Under the pieces are notes generated by a model. That model was not told the origin of the DNA and made no database searches. It saw only the letters and a program-made list of their open reading frames with translations. From the NCBI RefSeq assembly GCF_008329435.1, contig NZ_NPKN01000001.1, positions 682,001 through 746,000 of the forward strand: DNA of 64,000 bases. Direction: 5' to 3'. The DNA is from Rhodanobacter sp. T12-5. Its GTDB lineage: Bacteria; Pseudomonadota; Gammaproteobacteria; Xanthomonadales; Rhodanobacteraceae. The position numbers were made by a program, and so were the translations under genes. The first letter of the stretch is position 1, and every line of letters starts with the position of its first letter. Shown here one piece after another: positions 45,131 through 56,083 of the stretch.

Positions 45131-46123
45131 ATGTCCACGTCCATGCGTCCTTTCCGCCTGTTGATCGTCATCCTGTTGCTGGGTTTTGCGGCGTTGCCCT
45201 CGCTGCACGCGCAGGTTTCAGGCTCGCCTTACTCGGTCGTCGTGCCGGTCACCGACACCAGCGATGCGCAGCGTGACCAGGCATTTGCCACGGCGCTCGG
45301 ACAGGTGCTGACGCGAGTCGCCGGCGGTCAGGATCTGCGCAGCAAGCCCGGTTATGCCGATGCGCTGGCCGGCGCCGCCTCGATGGTGCAGAAATTCCAG
45401 TACCAGCGCGCGGCGACCGGCCTGGTGCTGGAGGTGAATTTCGAGCCGGGCACGGTGCGTCGGCTGGTGACGAAACTGGGTGTGGCCAGCGCCGGCATCA
45501 AGCCGCCGGTGCTGTTGCTGGTGCAAGGGTCCGATGGCCACTTGCTCGACAACGCCGCGCTGGCCCCGCTCGCCGCGGCGGCGAATGCCCGTGGCACCAA
45601 CGTGGCGTATCCCGATGGCGCTGCGGTGGATGCCGGGAAGGCCGCGGCGGCCGATCCGGCCACCCTGGCCGCGATCAACCAGCGGTACCACACCGGCCTG
45701 ATGCTGGTCGGCAAGCTGCACGATGGCGGCGCGGACTGGACGCTGATCTCCGGTGGCCAGCCGCAGCATTGGAACGACCAGGGCGCGACCGAGGATGCGT
45801 TGCTCGGCGATGCCGGCAACAGCATGGTCGACCGCCTCGGCAAGCAACTCAACGTGATTGGCGCCAGCCCCAGCGAAGGCAAGCTGTGGATCAGCGGGCT
45901 GGCATCGGCGATGGACTACGTGAATCTGCTGGCGACCTTGCGTGCCGATCCTGCGGTGACGCAGGTGACGACGCTGGGTGCCGAGAACGGCAGCGTCCTC
46001 TTGTACGTCAAGGCGTCCCTGCCGATGAAGGCGCTGGCCGCGAACCTCGCCGCAGGCGGCCGGCTGTTGCTGCAGGGCGAGCCGCACCCGGGCGCGGATG
46101 CAAACCTGCGCTGGCTGAAGTAA
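45131..46123 (+). CDS. DUF2066 domain-containing exported protein
   Basis: 330 residues with a signal peptide ([23 protein letters not shown]). The DUF2066 pattern follows: [67 protein letters not shown] and a C-terminal repeat-like region. It is probably periplasmic. It forms an apparent operon with the PerM-type gene and hda, an order common in this class; the function is unknown. Confidence 0.85.
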   Translation: MSTSMRPFRLLIVILLLGFAALPSLHAQVSGSPYSVVVPVTDTSDAQRDQAFATALGQVLTRVAGGQDLRSKPGYADALAGAASMVQKFQYQRAATGLVLEVNFEPGTVRRLVTKLGVASAGIKPPVLLLVQGSDGHLLDNAALAPLAAAANARGTNVAYPDGAAVDAGKAAAADPATLAAINQRYHTGLMLVGKLHDGGADWTLISGGQPQHWNDQGATEDALLGDAGNSMVDRLGKQLNVIGASPSEGKLWISGLASAMDYVNLLATLRADPAVTQVTTLGAENGSVLLYVKASLPMKALAANLAAGGRLLLQGEPHPGADANLRWLK

Positions 46124-46138
46124 TTCGGGGCGCGCCGG

Positions 46139-47311
46139 GTGAATCAAGACAAGGACAACTCACGGCGCTGGCAGATGTTCGCCATCACGGCCGTCATCGT
46201 CTACCTGATCTGGCTGCTCGCGCCGGTGCTGATGCCGTTCGCGGTCGCCGCCATGCTGGCTTACCTGGGCGACCCGCTGGCCGACCGGCTGGAGCGGCTG
46301 GGGATGAACCGGATGTGGGCGGCCACGATCGTCTTCGTGGTGATCATGGTGGCCGTGGTCGGCGTGCTGCTTTTGCTGATTCCGCTGATCGCACGCCAGG
46401 TCGAGAACCTGGTCAGCAACCTGCCGCGCTACGGCGACTGGGCGCAGAACACCGCGTGGCCGTGGCTGCAGGCGCGCTTGCACCTGGATCCGCACATGTT
46501 CGACAGCGATCGGCTGCTGGCCTTGATCAAGTCGCACGTGGGCTCGATCAGCGGCATTGCCACGACGGTACTGGGCAAGGTGTCGCGTTCCGGGCTGGGC
46601 ATCGCGATGTGGCTGACCAACCTGGTGCTGATACCGGTCGTGGCGTTCTACCTGCTGCGCGACTGGGATCGGATGGTGGCGAAGATCGACGGCATGCTGC
46701 CGCGCTCGATCCAGCCGACCATTGCGCATCTGGCGCACGAGTCCGACAAGATCCTCGGCGCGTTCGTGCGTGGCCAGTTGCTGGTGATGCTGGCGCTCGG
46801 CGTGTTCTACGGCACCGGACTCGGGCTGGTCGGGTTGTCGGTGGGGCTGCTGATCGGCATGGTCGCCGGCCTGCTCAGCTTCGTGCCGTACCTCGGCTTC
46901 ATCATCGGTTTCGTTGCCGCGGTCATTGCCGTGCTGGTGCAATTTGGCGACTGGACCCACCTTCTGCTGGTCTGTGGCGTGTTCGTTCTGGGCCAGCTGC
47001 TGGAAGGCTACGTGCTGGTACCCAAGCTGGTCGGCGACAAGATCGGCCTGCACCCGGTGGCGGTGATCTTCGCGGTGCTGGCCGGTGGTTACCTGTTCGG
47101 CTTCCTCGGCGTGCTGCTGGCGCTGCCGGCCGCGTCGGTGATCATGGTGCTGCTGCGCTACCTGATCGAGCGCTATCGCATGAGCGAGCTATACAACGAG
47201 CACGGACCGGACGACCCGGTGATCGCTGAAGTGGAGGTCGCGGTGCATCGCGATGGCGAGGTGGATGCCAGCACGTCCGCGCCTGCACCGGACGATCGGG
47301 CCGCGCCATGA
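46139..47311 (+). CDS. AI-2E/PerM family membrane protein
   Basis: 390 residues with about eight membrane helices: an N-terminal pair (about 15-75), a large loop at about 90-150, and a C-terminal bundle with LGFIIGFVAAVIAVLVQFG and VLAGGYLFGFLGVLLALPAASVIMVL. This is the layout of PerM/YdiK/TqsA proteins. The start is GTG at 46139. Its stop overlaps the hda start (ATGA). The transported substrate is unknown. Confidence 0.88.
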   Translation: MNQDKDNSRRWQMFAITAVIVYLIWLLAPVLMPFAVAAMLAYLGDPLADRLERLGMNRMWAATIVFVVIMVAVVGVLLLLIPLIARQVENLVSNLPRYGDWAQNTAWPWLQARLHLDPHMFDSDRLLALIKSHVGSISGIATTVLGKVSRSGLGIAMWLTNLVLIPVVAFYLLRDWDRMVAKIDGMLPRSIQPTIAHLAHESDKILGAFVRGQLLVMLALGVFYGTGLGLVGLSVGLLIGMVAGLLSFVPYLGFIIGFVAAVIAVLVQFGDWTHLLLVCGVFVLGQLLEGYVLVPKLVGDKIGLHPVAVIFAVLAGGYLFGFLGVLLALPAASVIMVLLRYLIERYRMSELYNEHGPDDPVIAEVEVAVHRDGEVDASTSAPAPDDRAAP

Positions 47312-48015
47312 TTCCGCAGTTGCCGCTGGCGTTGCGCTGGCCGCGTCGCCAGCGCTTCGAACATTTCCATGCCGGCGCCAACGCCGCCGCGCTGGCTGCG
47401 GTGCAGGCGCTGGCGCTCGAGCCCGGCGCGCCGTGGGTGTATCTGCATGGCGCGGGCGGCAGTGGCCGCAGTCACCTGCTTATGGCCGCCTGCCAGGCGG
47501 CGAGTGCCGCGGGGCGGCGCGTACAATACCTGCCGCTGGCGAGCGTGGGCGATCACGCAGCCGCCTTGCGCGGCGTCGCCGGCAGCGAACTGCTGGCGCT
47601 GGACGACCTCGGCGCCATCGCCGGCAATCGCGAGGCAGAGCACGCGCTGTTCGATCTCTACAACCGCGCCCGCGCCGAAGGCAGCGCACTGTTGTTCGCC
47701 GCCGATGCCACGCCCGCTTCACTGGGCATCGAGCTGCCCGATCTGCGCTCGCGGCTCGGCGCCTGCACGCAGTTTGCATTGAAGCCGCTGGACGACGACG
47801 AGCGCCGTGCCGTGCTGAAAGCGCAGGCCGCGTCGCGCGGCATCGATCTGGACGACAGCGTGCTGGACTGGCTGTTCGCCCGCTATGCACGCGACCTCGG
47901 CGCGTTGCTCGATCTGCTCGACAAGCTGGATGTGGCCTCGCTGGCGGCGCAGCGGCGGATAACGGTGCCGTTCCTGCGGAGCTTCCTGCGTGATGCCGGC
48001 GAGACGACGTCCTGA
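47308..48015 (+). CDS. hda: DnaA regulatory inactivator Hda
   Basis: 235 residues. The N-terminal PQLPLAL is the sliding-clamp binding motif, followed by one AAA+ domain. The P-loop is GAGGSGRSHLL (Arg where DnaA has Lys), Walker B is LLALDDLGAI and sensor I lies near LLFAADATP. With the clamp it stimulates ATP hydrolysis on DnaA after initiation. It overlaps the PerM-type stop by four bases and ends just before a terminator. Confidence 0.92.
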   Translation: MIPQLPLALRWPRRQRFEHFHAGANAAALAAVQALALEPGAPWVYLHGAGGSGRSHLLMAACQAASAAGRRVQYLPLASVGDHAAALRGVAGSELLALDDLGAIAGNREAEHALFDLYNRARAEGSALLFAADATPASLGIELPDLRSRLGACTQFALKPLDDDERRAVLKAQAASRGIDLDDSVLDWLFARYARDLGALLDLLDKLDVASLAAQRRITVPFLRSFLRDAGETTS

Positions 48016-48020
48016 AACAG

Positions 48021-48044
48021 CGAAGGCGCCCGAGGGCGCCTTCG
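48021..48044. terminator. Bidirectional terminator between hda and suhB
   Basis: CGAAGGCGCCC (48021-48031) and GGGCGCCTTCG (48034-48044) form a perfect stem with a two-base centre, followed by a TTCAG-type tail. It lies six bases after the hda stop. Confidence 0.75.
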
Positions 48045-48047
48045 TTC

Positions 48048-48068
48048 AGTAGTTTGTCGAAAACTACT
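48048..48068. terminator. Second hairpin abutting the suhB stop
   Basis: AGTAGTTT (48048-48055) pairs with AAACTACT (48061-48068) around GTCGA. The stem touches the stop codon of the minus-strand suhB gene. It probably helps termination or stabilises the 3' end. Confidence 0.5.
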
Positions 48069-48871
48069 CAGGCCTTGAGCAGCTCCGGTGTCGCCTGCTG
48101 CCCGATCGCATCGACCATGGCCTTGGCCACGTTGAGGTTGCCGGCGATGATGTTGCCGCTGGCGGGAATGCCGTCGCGGCCGGCGAAGTCGCAGTAGCGG
48201 CCGCCGGCCTCGTGTACCAGCAGCACGCCGGCCGCCATGTCCCACGGCTTCAGGCCGATCTCGAAGTAGCCGTCGTAGCGACCGGCGGCGACATAGGCCA
48301 GGTCGAGCGCGGCGGAGCCGGAGCGGCGGATGTCCTCGGCCTGGCCAAGAATCGCGCGGGTCATGTCCAGTTGCGGCACCAGGTGCTCGCGCTGGCGGAA
48401 CGGGAAACCGGTGGCGATCATCGCGCCGCCCAGGTTCTCGCGCTTGGACACGCGCATGCGGCGGTCGTTGAGGTAGGCGCCGTCGCCCTTGCTGGCGGTG
48501 TACAGCTCGTCGCGCAGCGGGTCGAAGACCACCGCGTGGATCGGCACGCCCTTTTCCAGCAGCGCGATCGACACGCAGAAATGCGGGATGCCGCGCAGGT
48601 AGTTGTGGGTACCGTCCAGCGGGTCGATCACCCAGGTCAGCGGGCCCTTGCCGGTCGCGCCACTTTCCTCGGCGAGGATCGCATGGTCGGGATAGGCGCG
48701 GCGCAGTTCCTTGATGATTTCCGCCTCGGCCAGCTTGTCGACTTCGGAGACGAAATCCATCTGCTGTTTCTCGACGACGTTGAGGCCGTCGATGCGGTTC
48801 ATGTAGCGCAGGATCACGTTGCCTGCAGAACGCGCGGCGCGCGCCGCGATCGTGACGTGTGGTCTGGCCAT
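48068..48871 (-). CDS. suhB: Inositol-1-monophosphatase
   Basis: 267 residues. The metal-site motifs of the family are intact: ILAEESG, WVIDPLDGTHNYLRGIPHFC and KPWDMAAGVLLVHEAGG. It hydrolyses inositol monophosphate; the E. coli homologue also acts in rRNA antitermination. It is divergent from trmJ and convergent with hda. Confidence 0.95.
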   Translation of the reverse strand: MARPHVTIAARAARSAGNVILRYMNRIDGLNVVEKQQMDFVSEVDKLAEAEIIKELRRAYPDHAILAEESGATGKGPLTWVIDPLDGTHNYLRGIPHFCVSIALLEKGVPIHAVVFDPLRDELYTASKGDGAYLNDRRMRVSKRENLGGAMIATGFPFRQREHLVPQLDMTRAILGQAEDIRRSGSAALDLAYVAAGRYDGYFEIGLKPWDMAAGVLLVHEAGGRYCDFAGRDGIPASGNIIAGNLNVAKAMVDAIGQQATPELLKA

Positions 48872-49018
48872 GGATTTCGACTTTGGAAGAGAGCGGGGTT
48901 GCGGCCGGCGATTCTAGCAGAGGCGGGGCATCGAAGCCCGTCCGGCGGCCCCCGGGCCGTCCGGCTGCAGGCGTGCTTCCGTTATCCTTGTCGGCTGTCA
49001 CTCCATTAGGGCCGCGTC

Positions 49019-49774
49019 ATGTCCACAATCGACGACCTTACTGCCCGCATCCGCTACGTGCTGGTGCGCACCTCGCATCCGGGCAATATCGGCAGCGCGG
49101 CGCGGGCGATCCGCACGATGGGTTTCCAGCGGCTCGAACTGGTAATGCCGGCGCGGTTTCCGGATCGCGAGGCGAATGCGCTGGCTGCCGGCGCCGACGA
49201 AGTGCTGGAGAGCGCGGGCATCCACGAGGACATGATCGGCAGCCTGGCCGGTTGCAGCCTTGCGCTGGGCCTGTCGGCGCGCCGCCGCGGCGTGAACCTG
49301 CCGGAAATTTCCCCGCGTGAGGCGGCGCAGCAGGTGCTGGCCGCCGCCGCCCGTGGCGAGCAGGTGGCGCTGGTGTTCGGCAACGAGCGTACCGGGCTGG
49401 AGAACGAGGAGCTCGCCCGCTGCCACGCGATGGTGCGCATTCCCAGCGTGGACGACTTCAGCTCGCTCAACCTGTCGCAGGCGGTGCAGGTGATGGCTTA
49501 CGAATTGCGCGTGGCGATGCTTGGCGACACGCCGGTACCACCACCGCTGCACGAGGAACCGCCGGCCGATGCGGCACGGATGGAGCAGTTCTACGTCCAC
49601 CTGGCGCAGACGCTGGACGACATCGACTTCCACAAGGGGCGCGAGCCGACCACGATCATGCTGCGCCTGCGCAAGCTGTTCCAGCGCGCGCAGCCGGACG
49701 AACGCGAGTTGCGCGTGTTGCACGGGATTCTTGCCGATGCGCAGCGGATGGCGGAGTTGGCGAAGGGCCAATAG
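49019..49774 (+). CDS. trmJ: tRNA (cytidine/uridine-2'-O-)-methyltransferase TrmJ
   Basis: 251 residues of the SPOUT superfamily. Motif 1 is TSHPGNIGSAARAIRTMGF, motif 2 LVFGNERTGLENEEL and motif 3 RIPSVDDFSSLNLSQAVQVMAYEL, all typical of TrmJ. It methylates the ribose at tRNA position 32. It is divergent from suhB, as in many gammaproteobacteria. The C-terminal 80 residues form the helical extension. Confidence 0.95.
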   Translation: MSTIDDLTARIRYVLVRTSHPGNIGSAARAIRTMGFQRLELVMPARFPDREANALAAGADEVLESAGIHEDMIGSLAGCSLALGLSARRRGVNLPEISPREAAQQVLAAAARGEQVALVFGNERTGLENEELARCHAMVRIPSVDDFSSLNLSQAVQVMAYELRVAMLGDTPVPPPLHEEPPADAARMEQFYVHLAQTLDDIDFHKGREPTTIMLRLRKLFQRAQPDERELRVLHGILADAQRMAELAKGQ

Positions 49775-49818
49775 TCTGATATCGACGTTGCAGGAACATC
49801 CGCGCGTGCACGATGTCC

Positions 49819-49890
49819 TGTGGGAGCGACTTCAGTCGCGATGCTTTTTTGCTGTCTGACAGAAGCATCGCGACTGAAGTCGCTCCCACA
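49819..49890. repeat. 28-base perfect inverted repeat (TGTGGGAGCGACTTCAGTCG family)
   Basis: The arm 49819-49846 begins TGTGGGAGCGACTTCAGTCG. Its exact reverse complement is 49863-49890, with a 16-base loop rich in T and CTG. This is a REP-like element widespread in pseudomonads and Xanthomonads as far as I know. It lies between trmJ and the 3' end of the CorC-type gene. A half copy is at 53246-53262. Confidence 0.75.
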
Positions 49891-49903
49891 TGACGGTCTG
49901 GTC

Positions 49904-51226
49904 CTACTGCTCGTCGTCAGATGGTTCCAGCGACGGTGCCGGGGTGACCAGCAGCTTGTCGATGCGTGCGCCGTCGAGGTCGACCACTTCGAAGCGGATC
50001 CCGTGCCAGGCGAACACTTCGCCGGTTTGCGGCACGTGGCCGAGCGCGGTCATCACCATGCCGGCGACGGTGCGGAAGTCGTGTTCGTCTTCGCCCGGCA
50101 GCTCACCGATCTGCAGCAGTTCGCGCAGATCGTCGGTGGGCAGGGCGCCGTCGATCAGCCAGCTGCCGTCGGCGCGCTGCATGATCGGGCTGGTTTCGTT
50201 GCCGCCGCCGTGGCCGATCTGGCTGGCACCGACCACTGCCGCGAGCAGGTCGTTGACGGTCACCACGCCTTCGATGTCGCCGTACTCGTCGACCACCAGC
50301 GCCAGTGGCGTCTCGGCATCGCGGAACTCCTCCAGCAGGTCCAGCGCGCGGGCGGTGGCCGGCACGAACAGCGGCTTGGACAGGTGCTCGAACAATTCCA
50401 TCTTGCCGTCGGCAAAGCTGCTCAGCAGGCGCTTGACCTCGACCACGCCGACCACGTCGCTCTCGTCGCCGCGATAGACCGGATAGCGCGAGTAAGGCGT
50501 CTGCCGCAGCACCTCGATGTTCTCTTCCAGCGTGCCGGCGATGTCCAGCCAGGCGATGCGCATGCGCGGCGTCATCACGCTGTCGACCGTGCGGTCGCCC
50601 AGGCGCAGCACGCGGTTGACCATGTTGTGCTCGTCCTGGTCGAGCACGCCTTGTTCGGCGCTCTCGGCTACCAGCAGGCGGATCTCGTCCTCGGTCACCA
50701 CGCCGCGGCCGTGCTGGTTGACCCGCAGCAGCCGCAGCAGCAGGTTGCTGGAGACGTTCAGCAGCCACACGAACGGTGCAGTGATACGCGACAGCACCAG
50801 CATCGGGATCGCCACGTACGACGACACCTTCTCCGGCGCGGACAGCGCCAGCCGCTTGGGTACCAGTTCACCGATCACGATCTGGATGAACGAGATCAGC
50901 ACGAAGCCGAGTACGATGCCGATGATCCGCGCGTACGGCAGCAGCCACGCCAGCCGTTCGCCCCGCAGTACGTCGGCGATGTGGCCACCCAGCGCGTCGC
51001 CGGCGAGCGCGCCGGTGATCAGCATCACCAGGGTGATGCCGACTTGCACGGTGGACAGGAAGTGCTCCGGCGCCTCGGCGTGGCGCAGGGCCATCGCGGC
51101 CTTGCGGCTGTTCTTGGCCATCTGCTTGAGGCGGCTCTTGCGCGACACCACCAGCGCCATCTCCGACAGCGCGAAAAAGCCGTTGCACAGGGCCAGGACG
51201 AGGACGAGCGCGATTTCGGTCAGCAT
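49904..51226 (-). CDS. Hemolysin/CorC-family (CNNM-like) membrane protein
   Basis: 440 residues. The N-terminal DUF21/CNNM membrane domain (about 1-190) has NGFFALSEMALVVSRKSRLKQ, QVGITLVMLITGALAGDALGG and IGELVPKRLALSAPE. Two CBS domains follow (about 205-330; VMTPRMRIAWLD and VDEYGDIEGVVTVNDLL), and then the CorC_HlyC domain. It is probably a magnesium/cobalt transport-related protein. The ATG at 51226 matches the family start. It is divergent from the DUF47 gene. Confidence 0.9.
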   Translation of the reverse strand: MLTEIALVLVLALCNGFFALSEMALVVSRKSRLKQMAKNSRKAAMALRHAEAPEHFLSTVQVGITLVMLITGALAGDALGGHIADVLRGERLAWLLPYARIIGIVLGFVLISFIQIVIGELVPKRLALSAPEKVSSYVAIPMLVLSRITAPFVWLLNVSSNLLLRLLRVNQHGRGVVTEDEIRLLVAESAEQGVLDQDEHNMVNRVLRLGDRTVDSVMTPRMRIAWLDIAGTLEENIEVLRQTPYSRYPVYRGDESDVVGVVEVKRLLSSFADGKMELFEHLSKPLFVPATARALDLLEEFRDAETPLALVVDEYGDIEGVVTVNDLLAAVVGASQIGHGGGNETSPIMQRADGSWLIDGALPTDDLRELLQIGELPGEDEHDFRTVAGMVMTALGHVPQTGEVFAWHGIRFEVVDLDGARIDKLLVTPAPSLEPSDDEQ

Positions 51227-51365
51227 CGCGGTGTAGATGGAGGAGGGTGCATGGGCACAGTGTAAGGGATGCCTGCGTTGAACAGGTTGGCGGCATTCCG
51301 GGCAGCGCGCCTCGCCTTTCGCCTCCGGCTGGCCGGGTGCGTTGATGCGGGGCAACATGACAGTC

Positions 51366-51383
51366 CTGTAACATTCCCGTCAT
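51366..51383 (+). promoter_or_regulatory. Candidate Pho box
   Basis: CTGTAAC-ATTC-CCGTCAT has the direct-repeat form of a PhoB site (CTGTCAT, four AT-rich bases, CTGTCAT), with five and six matches of seven. It lies 16 bases before the DUF47-pit operon start codon, a fitting place for phosphate control. It could also be chance similarity. Confidence 0.45.
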
Positions 51384-51398
51384 CCCGTTCTCTCAGGC

Positions 51399-52037
51399 AT
51401 GGCCCGCATGTTTTCACTGCAAACGATTTTCGGCAAAGGCGACAAGTTCTACGGCCTGCTCGAGCAGAGTGCGGCCACCGCCGGCGAAAGCGCCAAAGCG
51501 CTGCATGAACTGCTGACCAAACCCGATTCCGGCTCGGTGATGGCCGCATTCACCGCCACCCGCGCGCGCGAAAAGGAACTGGCCGCACAGATCAGCGAAG
51601 GGCTGGTGAATACCTTCGTCACTGCGCTCGACCGCGAGGATATCGAGGCGCTGAATTCGGCGTTGTACAAGATTCCCAAGACCGTCGAGAAATTCGCCGA
51701 GCGCTACGAAATCGTGGCCGATCGCCTCGTCGGCGTGGATTTTGCCCAGCGCGCGCTGGTGTTGCAGCGCTCCAGCGAAGTGGTTGCCCAGATGATTGGC
51801 GAATTGCGTCGCGGCTTGCGCATCGACCCGGTGAAGAAGCTGCAGGATCAGCTGCAGGCGCTGGAATCGGAAGGCGACCGCATGCTGCTGGCGCCGTACC
51901 GCACCTTGTACGTCGAGGGCGGCGACGTGATGCGCGCGATGCTGGCGAAGGATCTGTTCGAGTTGATCGAGAAGGCCATCGACAAGTGCCGCGACGTCGG
52001 CAACATCGTTTATTCGATCGTCCTGAAGAACTCCTGA
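51399..52037 (+). CDS. DUF47/PhoU-like protein, phosphate transport partner
   Basis: 212 residues, helical, of the DUF47 (TIGR00153) family. It starts near MFSLQTIFGKGDKFYGLLEQSA and has DREDIEALNSALYKIPKTVEKFAERYEI and EKAIDKCRDVGNIVYSIVLKNS, the PhoU-like metal-coordinating helices. It precedes pit by about 100 bases, the usual pairing, and probably tunes the transporter. ATG 51408 is an alternative start. Confidence 0.92.
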   Translation: MARMFSLQTIFGKGDKFYGLLEQSAATAGESAKALHELLTKPDSGSVMAAFTATRAREKELAAQISEGLVNTFVTALDREDIEALNSALYKIPKTVEKFAERYEIVADRLVGVDFAQRALVLQRSSEVVAQMIGELRRGLRIDPVKKLQDQLQALESEGDRMLLAPYRTLYVEGGDVMRAMLAKDLFELIEKAIDKCRDVGNIVYSIVLKNS

Positions 52038-52136
52038 GGCCGCTGCCGTGATCCTGCGCATTCCGCATTGCCTGCTCGCGATGCCGCCATTACGCGCCTG
52101 CCAGCAGGCCCGCCAGCAGCCGACCGGAGGCCGCGC

Positions 52137-53249
52137 ATGAGCATCGTCATCGCGGTGGTGGCAATCGCGCTGGTCTTCACCTACATCAACGGTTTCCACG
52201 ACACCGCCAACTCGATCGCCACGGTGGTGGCGACCAAGGTGCTCACACCCGGCCAGGCGGTGCTGCTGGCGGCAGCCACCAACCTGATCGGCGCGTTCAT
52301 GGGCACGGCGGTGGCGGCCACGATCGCCTCTGGTCTGATCAACGCCGGCGTGATCGAGATGAGTTCGCAACTGCTGATCTGCGCGCTGCTGGCGGCGATC
52401 GTGTGGAACCTGATCACCTGGTGGCTTGGCCTGCCGTCCAGTTCCAGCCATGCGCTGGTCGGTTCGCTGGTAGGCGCGGCCGTTGCCGCCTCCGGCAACA
52501 ACTTCGACTCGGTGATCTGGGTCGAAGGCAGCCTGCTGAAAGGCCACGGCGTGATCCCCAAGGTGATCATCCCGATGGTGCTGTCACCGGCGGCCGGCTT
52601 CGTCATCAGCTTCATCCTGATGGGCGCGCTTTACGCGCTGCTGGCCTGGTTCGCGAACCGGCGGGGCTGGTCGCGCCGGTTCGGGCGCACGCCGTTCGTC
52701 AATTTCTTCTTCGGCAAGGCGCAGATCGTATCGGCCAGCGCGATGGGCGTGGCGCACGGCATGAACGATGCGCAGAAGAGCATGGGCATCATCGCGCTGG
52801 CGCTGGCCGGTGCCACTGCCGCGCATCAGTTCGATCACCTGCCGGTGTGGCTGGGCTTCCTGCGTATCGCCGAGAATCCCGCTGGCGGTTTCGCCATTCC
52901 GGTGTGGGTGAAGGTGGTCTCCGCGCTGACCATGGCTGCCGGTACCGCCGGCGGCGGCTGGCGCATCATCAAGACGCTCGGCCACAAGATGGTCAAGCTG
53001 CATCCGATCAACGGCTTCGCCGCCGAGACCAGTTCCGCGCTGGTGATCCTCACCGCGTCGGCGTTCGGCATCCCCGTATCGACCACCCACAACGTGTCCG
53101 CCTCGATCATGGGTGTAGGCGCAGCCAAGCGCTTCAACTCGATCCGCTGGTCGGTGGTCGAGCGCATGGTGTGGGCGTGGATCCTGACCCTGCCGATCAC
53201 CGCGCTGCTGGCCTACGGGCTGGTGGTGGTGTCCCGGCTGGTGTTCTGA
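52137..53249 (+). CDS. pit: Inorganic phosphate transporter, PiT family
   Basis: 370 residues with about ten membrane helices. The duplicated family signature is present: NGFHDTANSIATVVATKVL near the start and GVAHGMNDAQKSMGIIALAL in the middle. LPSSSSHALVGSLVG and GIPVSTTHNVSASIMG are the paired Ser/Thr-rich re-entrant loops. The ATG at 52137 has GGAGG six bases upstream. It imports phosphate with protons or cations. The stop codon overlaps a repeat copy at 53246-53262. Confidence 0.95.
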   Translation: MSIVIAVVAIALVFTYINGFHDTANSIATVVATKVLTPGQAVLLAAATNLIGAFMGTAVAATIASGLINAGVIEMSSQLLICALLAAIVWNLITWWLGLPSSSSHALVGSLVGAAVAASGNNFDSVIWVEGSLLKGHGVIPKVIIPMVLSPAAGFVISFILMGALYALLAWFANRRGWSRRFGRTPFVNFFFGKAQIVSASAMGVAHGMNDAQKSMGIIALALAGATAAHQFDHLPVWLGFLRIAENPAGGFAIPVWVKVVSALTMAAGTAGGGWRIIKTLGHKMVKLHPINGFAAETSSALVILTASAFGIPVSTTHNVSASIMGVGAAKRFNSIRWSVVERMVWAWILTLPITALLAYGLVVVSRLVF

Positions 53250-53262
53250 AGTCGCTCCCACA
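53246..53262. repeat. Half copy of the 49819-49890 repeat, overlapping the pit stop
   Basis: CTGAAGTCGCTCCCACA is identical to the outer part of the right arm at 49874-49890. The TGA of pit (53247-53249) is inside this match. No matching left arm follows, so it is a solo half-site. Confidence 0.65.
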
Positions 53263-53270
53263 GCAGCTTC

Positions 53271-53675
53271 CTACAGCGCGTCTTCATCCGTGGCGATGAT
53301 CTGTTCCAGCTGATCGCCCAGCACGCCCAGTTCGCTCACGACGCGCTGCAGTTCGTCGGCGTCGAGAAATTCGTACGGACGGTTCTCGCACAGGTGCAGA
53401 TAAGGCGAGCCGTCCAGGTCGGCAACGGCCAGGAAGCCGGTGCGCTGCTGCCAGTTGAAGCGCAGGCAGCGAATGGCATCGGTGCCGGCAAGCGGGCCGA
53501 TCGGGGTGGAGATGCGCAGGTAGCGCCGGCCCGATTCATCCTCCAGTTCCGCCAGGTAGATGCCCTGATGGCGTCCATTGGGCAGCGCAAGATCGAAACT
53601 GATCAGGTACGGGTCGTTGTGGCGCAGCTCGTGCTGGCTGCCGATGTGGGAACGCACGGCTTCGAAGTGACGCAT
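53271..53675 (-). CDS. Hypothetical protein, small alpha/beta
   Basis: 134 residues, soluble and acidic, not assigned to a family with confidence. RQ/NDPYLISFDLALPNGRHQGIYLAE and RRYLRISTPIGPL form alternating strands. CLRFNWQQRTGFLAVADLDG and YLHLCENRPYEFLDADEL follow, then a helix. The pattern resembles YbjN-like or type III chaperone-like folds, without motif support. It is conserved-looking and stands between pit and the MGMT-like gene. Confidence 0.65.
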   Translation of the reverse strand: MRHFEAVRSHIGSQHELRHNDPYLISFDLALPNGRHQGIYLAELEDESGRRYLRISTPIGPLAGTDAIRCLRFNWQQRTGFLAVADLDGSPYLHLCENRPYEFLDADELQRVVSELGVLGDQLEQIIATDEDAL

Positions 53676-53747
53676 GCTGCGGCTTCCGCTGGCGGAGGGC
53701 GCTGTTACTCTGCCACGTATTACCGTCTACGTCGCGTCAGGCACCGC

Positions 53748-54092
53748 ATGAACGACAGTCACCAGCGCATCTACGCCGCCATCGCCGCGATTCCGCGCGG
53801 CCGGGTCGCCAGTTACGGCGCGATCGCGGCCCGTGCCGGTTTGCCGGGCCGGGCGCGGCTGGTCGGCCGGCTGCTGGGCGAAGTGCCCGACGGCATGGTG
53901 CTGCCGTGGTTTCGCGTATTGCGCTCCAGCGGCCACATCGCGATGCCGCCGGGCAGCCGCGGTTTCCGCGAGCAGTCGCGCCTGCTGCGGGCCGAAGGCG
54001 TCGAAGTGAAGAACGGCCGCGTGCCGCTGTCGCGGTTCGGCCTGGATGGCGATCTGGATCACGCGTTGTGGGGCATGCCCCCGCTTCAATGA
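53748..54092 (+). CDS. MGMT-family alkyltransferase-like protein
   Basis: 114 residues, only the DNA-binding domain of O6-alkylguanine transferases. RIYAAIAAIPRGRVASYGAIAARAGLPG is the helix-turn-helix. The active site, normally PCHRV, reads LPWFRVLRSSGHI, with Trp in place of the reactive Cys. That makes it an alkyltransferase-like protein, which binds O6-alkylguanine lesions and hands them to nucleotide excision repair rather than repairing them. It lies upstream of recQ. Confidence 0.92.
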   Translation: MNDSHQRIYAAIAAIPRGRVASYGAIAARAGLPGRARLVGRLLGEVPDGMVLPWFRVLRSSGHIAMPPGSRGFREQSRLLRAEGVEVKNGRVPLSRFGLDGDLDHALWGMPPLQ

Positions 54093-54197
54093 AGCAAGCT
54101 CAGAGGCCGCACTATCGTCCACAGCCGACATGCATTCGGGCGTCCGGCGCACACTGATCTCGCGAAGCAGATCCCTCCATTTGCTAGCATTCCCCGG

Positions 54198-56009
<1,812 letters not shown>

Positions 56010-56083
56010 CCGGCGCGCGGTGGCATCTGTTCACAAACCTCCAGCCGTCTTCCGGGGGAGGTTCGAACAACCGATTGTTTTGC

